Program-made: the position numbers and the translations under genes
Shown: piece by piece, positions 60,047 through 64,000 of the stretch
Numbering within the stretch: position 1 is the stretch's first letter
Layout: each line of letters begins with the position of its first letter
Source: Chimonanthus salicifolius
Lineage: Eukaryota; Streptophyta; Magnoliopsida; Laurales; Calycanthaceae
DNA length: 64,000 nt
Direction of reading: 5' to 3'
Assembly (NCBI GenBank): GCA_013350335.1
Contig: CM023537.1
Location: 50,032,111 to 50,096,110, forward strand
Notes under the pieces: generated by a model
Databases searched by the model: none
Told to the model about the DNA's origin: nothing
What the model saw: only the letters and a program-made list of their open reading frames with translations

Positions 60047-60405
60047 ACAGTGGCTTCGGATCATCCGAACCACACCTAATCTAGGTCACTGAGCTCGGAA
60101 CATGGTCTGACTTCGGATCGTCCGAAGATCGGGTCTCGGACCTTCCGAAGTCCATCCGAACCGATAAAAACAGAGAAAACAGTCTCGGTGGGTCTGTATT
60201 CTCGGAATGTCCGAAGTCTGGGTTCGGAACGTCCAAGTGGGTTAGGTCCTTCCGAGCTTGGCTCGGTACGTCTGAAAAGGGTCTCGCTTGCCTCGGGCGT
60301 AACTAGGGTTCGGGTGAAGCTCATAACGTCCGAGGATGAAGCTGTCGGACCGTCTGAAGGTTCGGACCGTCCGAAGATAGGCTCTCGGACCTTCCGAGAG
60401 TCGTC
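60047..60405. repeat. Dispersed TTCGGA-N-TCCGAA palindrome array in the LTR
   Basis: About ten imperfect copies of a 15-17 bp palindrome occur in 360 bp. Examples are CTTCGGATCGTCCGAAG (60111-60127), CTCGGACCTTCCGAAG (about 60135-60150), CTCGGAATGTCCGAAG (about 60199-60214), TTCGGACCGTCCGAAG (about 60361-60376) and CTCGGACCTTCCGAGAG (about 60383-60399). Spacing is irregular, so it is a motif cluster and not a simple tandem repeat. CpG density is far above that of the rest of the window. Confidence 0.8.
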
Positions 60406-60902
60406 TTCCCCACTGTCTGCAACAGCAGGCAGTGACGGCAGTCGGGCAGTGAAATACGATCCCGAAAATGGCGGGTCTCCCGGACTCGATTTTCACATTC
60501 GTCTGGTCTGATGGACTCCTCTGGGAGTCCTCCTTCCATAGGGAATGGTTTGGAGCCTTGAAGCTCACTGGGCCAACGGATTTTAACAGTAAATCCTCAC
60601 GGGTACATGAAACCCATGATTTTCCTTAGATTTTGAAATAGTTTTTCTCACTAAAAACAGAGCCAAATTTAGAATTTCTTGATTCAAAACCGATTGAAAT
60701 TGAAAGGAGAATGCAATGGATACCTTTGCTTCGGTTCCTGGTTTGAAAATCTGGATTTTGAAAAGCTCCTTTTAAGGTTACGGTTACTGGAAAACAAAAA
60801 CTAAAGCAGGGGGGTCCCAACTGAAATCACAGAGAGGGAAAACAGAGACAGAGAGGGAAAGCAGAAGATTTGCTGGGAGTTGAAAACCGAAGGCTAAGGC
60901 CG

Positions 60903-60917
60903 ATTTTTATAGAGAAA
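60903..60917 (-). promoter_or_regulatory. LTR TATA box
   Basis: Minus-strand reading gives TTTCTCTATAAAAATCG, a plausible core promoter about 800 bp into the LTR. It places the TTCGGA palindromes some 500-850 bp downstream of transcription start, in the transcribed leader. Confidence 0.5.
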
Positions 60918-61703
60918 TGGCCCGAAAATCGGGCCGAGCAGCCACTGCATGCAACCGCATCCAGCGTCTGTTGACGCTTGCAACAGTAAACTGTCGGGTT
61001 TTCTGCTTGGTTGCAGATCAGTCCCCCAACAGTTTCCAAATTGCAGACAAGTCCCCTGTTTTAATAAAAACCGATTTTAAAACTAAAAGTAATAATTTAA
61101 GAACTCAAAATATTAATCCAACTGTACAGATAGGTGGGGTTTTGAAAATCTTGGTCACCATAAAAATTTTAGATTTTAAATCTTAATAAAAATCATTTAT
61201 TTAAATAAGAACCATAATTTTTTCATTATTTACTTAAATAAACAAATGCTAAAATAATAAATTTAGAAACCTCATTTTGAAGTGAAATGAAATAACTAGA
61301 CCATTCTTAAAATGGTCTAACACCAAATACCATTTTCAAAATTTATCTATTTTCTGAAATTATTTAAAATAATTAAAACTCCCTTTCGGGGTTTCGACGG
61401 GCGGGTTTTAAATGCTATTTTCTGAACATCAATTCATTTTAAAATCAGAAATGCAAATCCTTTATTAAAGAAAATATTATCAATCTATAATAATCACTCA
61501 TCAAAAAAATTTATAAAACAAACACAACAAGTGGTAAATTACCAAAATGCCCCTCCAGCTGAACGAGCTGGATCACTAAGCTCACGAGCTAGGATTGGGC
61601 CTCAACTGGGCTTCCCTCGAAGCCCTAACCGTAATCCTCGAGATTAACCGGTTAAACAGGATTATCAAGCTAAAACACGCCTAATCTGGAGTAGGGTATT
61701 ACA

Positions 61704-61720
61704 TCCTACCCCCCTAAAAG
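61704..61720 (-). promoter_or_regulatory. Polypurine tract for plus-strand priming
   Basis: Minus-strand CTTTTAGGGGGGTAGGA immediately precedes the LTR start TGTAATACCC. The polyprotein stop codon TAG (61714-61716 complement) falls within it, the usual compact arrangement in this clade. Confidence 0.8.
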
Positions 61721-64000
61721 AAAATTTCGTCCCGAAATTTAAAACAAACTCTACCTTCTTGGCCTGTGAACAAGCCAGGGTACAGCTTCTGCATCGTTGC
61801 TTCAGGTTCCCACATCTCATGTTGCACGTCGCGACGTTGCCACAACACTCGCACTAGAGGTATAGACTTCCTCCTGAGCTCTTGAGTCTCACGCTCTAGA
61901 ATCTTGACTGCGTTTCTTCAAAAGTTAGGTCCTCTGACACTTCGATCTCTTCAAAACTGATCACATGCGACGGATCAGGCTCGTACTTCCTTAGCATGGA
62001 TACATGGAATGTACTATGCACTCTCTCCAAAGCCTGAGGAAGATCCAACTGGTAGGCCACTTCACCTATCCTTTTCAAGATCTCAAAGGGTCCAACATAT
62101 CGAGGTGATAGTTTTCCCTTGCGCCCGAACCGCTGCACTCCATGACGTGGTGCCACACGTAAGAAAACTCTGTCGCCAACTGCAAACTCCAAAGGTCGTC
62201 GCCTTTTGTCGGCATAACTCTTTTGTCTGCTCTAGGCTATCTTGAGTCACTGTCTGATCACTTCAACTTGCTCTAACGTCTCACACACTAGATCAGGTCG
62301 TAGCAGCGCTTTGTCTCCTACCTCTGTCCAACAAAGAGGTGACCTGCAAGGTCTGCCATACAGAGCCTCGTAGGGTGCCATCTGCACACTAGAGTGATAA
62401 CTGTTGTTGTAGACAAACTCGATCAATGGCAAGTGATCTTCCCAACTCCCCTGCATATCCATCACACAAGCTCTTAGCATATCCTCTAAGGTTTGAATGG
62501 TTCTCTCTGACTGACCATCCATCTGAGGGTGAAAAGCAGTGCTGAAGCACAGCTTAGTCCCCAACTCCTCTTGCAATCCTTGCCAAACCCTTGACACAAA
62601 CCTCGGATATCTATCAGATACAATGGATACAGGCACTCCATGCAATCTGATTGTCTCTTTCAAATACAGTCTGCTTAGAGTAGCCAAAGAATCCTTCTTC
62701 TTGATCCGTAAAAAGTGATCTGACTTCGTCAATCGATCGACTATTACCCAAATAGCGTCGTTCTTCTTAGGAGACTTAGGAAAACTAGTTACAAAATCCA
62801 TCGTGATATGCTCCCACTTCCATTCAGCCACTTCTAAAGGTTGCATCTTTCCGCCAGGTCGTTGATGTTCCGCTTTCACTTGTTAACAAGTTAGGCACTT
62901 GGACACAAAATCTGCTACCTCTCGCTTCATACCTTTCTACTAGAAAAGTCGTCGCAAGTCACGTTACATCTTTGTTCCACCAGGATGCACCGCAAAGCGA
63001 GATCGATGAAAGTGATCAAGCACCTTTCTCCTGCACTCGTCCGACTTTGGCACAAAAAGTCTATCTTTGAAAGTAAGACTTTCGTCCGCGTTGATCTTCC
63101 AATCCTCTAGAGTCGCTCCTCCTAGAAGCTGAGTTGCCAACTCCTTTGCTTCTGGGTCGCTCTGTTGTCCTTCCAACACCAATCTAACTACCTCGGGTTG
63201 CAGAACCAAACTATGGATTCTCGCTGACCCGCTTCCTTCGATCAGCTCCAGATCGTACTCGGACAGAACTTCGAGCATCTTCCACTGCAAGGATGCCATT
63301 CTCGCCACGTCGCTGTGAGACTTCCTGCTCAAGGCATCGGCCACTACGTTGGCTTTCCCTGGGTGATAGGAGAGACTGAAGTCATAATCTCCCAGGTACT
63401 CCATCCATCTACGTTGCCTCATATTCAAGTCTTTCTGAGTGAAGATATACTTGAGACTATGGTGATCAGAAAATACATTGAACTTCTCACCATGTAAGTA
63501 ATGTCTCCACAACTTTAACGAGAATACAACGGCTGCCAACTCCAAATCATGAGTCGGGTAGTTCTGCTCATGTCCCTTCAATTGCCTGGAACCATAAGCT
63601 ACTACCTTCCCCTCTTGCATCAACACACAATCCAAACCAAACTTGGACGCGTCGCAATAAACATCGTAACCTCATCCTTACTCGGGTATCACCAACACTG
63701 GAGAAGTCATCAACTTCTCCTTCAGCTCCTGGAATGCTTTCTCACAAGCTTCGCTCCACTCGAACTTGACGTTCTTCCTCGTCAGCCGAGTCATCGGGGC
63801 TGCGATCTGAGAGAAGTGCGGGATAAACTTTCGGTAATATCATGTTAATCCCAGAAAGCTCTGGATCTCGAACACGCTCTTGGGGCTCTCCCAAGTCTTC
63901 ACGGTTTCTACCTTCGCTGGATCTACCGAAATTCCTCTTGGAGACACCACATGTCCCAGAAACTGCACTTAAGTCAACCAAAACTCACACTTGCTCAGCT
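61714..64000 (-). pseudogene. Ty3/Gypsy chromovirus pol, 3' half, decayed
   Basis: Domains on the minus strand from the right edge inward are as follows. End of reverse transcriptase and connection (64000-63660; FLGHVVSPRGI, YYRKFIPHF, KAFQELKEKL). RNase H (about 63660-62964; [37 protein letters not shown]). Zinc-binding segment (about 62960-62860). Integrase core (about 62860-62247; DFVTSFPKS, VDRLTKSDHF, AFHPQMDGQSERTIQTLED). GPF-type C-terminus (62192-61896; [18 protein letters not shown]). Chromodomain (about 61920-61770; IPLVRVLWQ, WEPEATM, YPGLF). The chromodomain and the KFRDEIFF ending point to a Tekay/Del-like chromovirus. In-frame stops break RT, the RT/RNase H join, the zinc finger and the integrase linker, and one frameshift precedes the chromodomain. 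It is not autonomous. Gag, protease and the other LTR are outside the window. Confidence 0.92.

Larger units (their letters stand above)
58472..61703 (-). mobile_element. 3' LTR (3.2 kb) of a Tekay/Del-like chromovirus
   Basis: On the minus strand the LTR starts TGTAATACCCTACTCC at 61703, directly after a polypurine tract, and ends GGGGCGTGACA at 58472. It belongs to the same broad family as the solo LTR at 36734-40262. The TTTTA at 58467-58471 may be the target duplication; the other end is outside the window. Open frames within it (for example 60188-60511 and 60242-60568) overlap the palindrome array and are not considered genes. Confidence 0.88.

Noticed and set aside
60188..60568. 107- and 108-codon overlapping frames on both strands
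   Set aside because: They arise from the CpG-rich palindrome cluster in the LTR; composition is repetitive and neither resembles a known protein.
63742..63981. 79-codon minus-strand frame at the right edge
   Set aside because: It is out of frame with reverse transcriptase; the true frame there reads FLGHVVSPRGI and YYRKFIPHF with stops.

Overview
The window is nuclear DNA of a flowering plant, probably a eudicot. It is AT-rich, genes have phase-conserved introns with GT-AG borders, TATA boxes sit upstream of small genes, and it carries hAT-like MITEs, tRNA-derived SINEs and long Ty3/Gypsy LTRs typical of plants. No species can be named from the sequence alone. Apart from the retroelement at the right edge, everything recognisable as a host gene lies on the + strand.

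The backbone is a tandemly duplicated module, copied at least four times and decayed differently each time. Its order is: an NADPH-dependent aldo-keto reductase gene (AKR13 / auxin-induced PCNT115-like), a small Ser/Lys-rich peptide gene, a RING-H2 E3 ligase gene, and a long non-coding flank. Module alpha (1-10556) has the 3' end of a broken AKR, a peptide gene with an altered C-terminus and the only full-length RING gene (7219-8310). Module beta (10559-about 20880) keeps a 50-bp AKR tail, a frameshifted peptide gene and the flank, but has lost RING. Module gamma (20936-about 44000) has an AKR whose exon 2 is amplified five times, a peptide gene that lost its stop, and a divergent scrap of RING flank near 42.1 kb. 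Module delta (44270-58471) has the only intact AKR (seven exons, 355 residues), the best-preserved peptide gene (62 residues) and a 5'-truncated RING copy with no ATG.

The most striking feature is the 1.4-kb array at 21631-28611. Five nearly identical units each carry AKR exon 2, and in all five the catalytic tyrosine codon region is replaced by a stop-containing sequence. The delta gene has the same unit once, unbroken.

Mobile DNA fills most remaining space. There is a 960-bp nested-palindrome element with a 10-bp direct repeat in the RING promoter. Three elements have T/C-AGGGG-like ends and subterminal TATCGGCCGATA palindromes (10919-12646, 18992-19962, 56815-57801). Three CGGGTC-rich hAT-like MITEs have 8-bp target duplications. 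There are SINEs, a 1.67-kb TG...CA insertion with minisatellites, a TRIM-like element with a tRNA-Met primer-binding site, a 3.5-kb solo LTR (36734-40262), and the 3' half of a decayed Tekay/Del-like chromovirus (58472-64000, minus strand) that runs off the right edge.

Functionally the window offers one credible cytosolic reductase, one credible E3 ligase and one or more small peptides of unknown role. The rest is a record of tandem duplication, deletion and transposon insertion.
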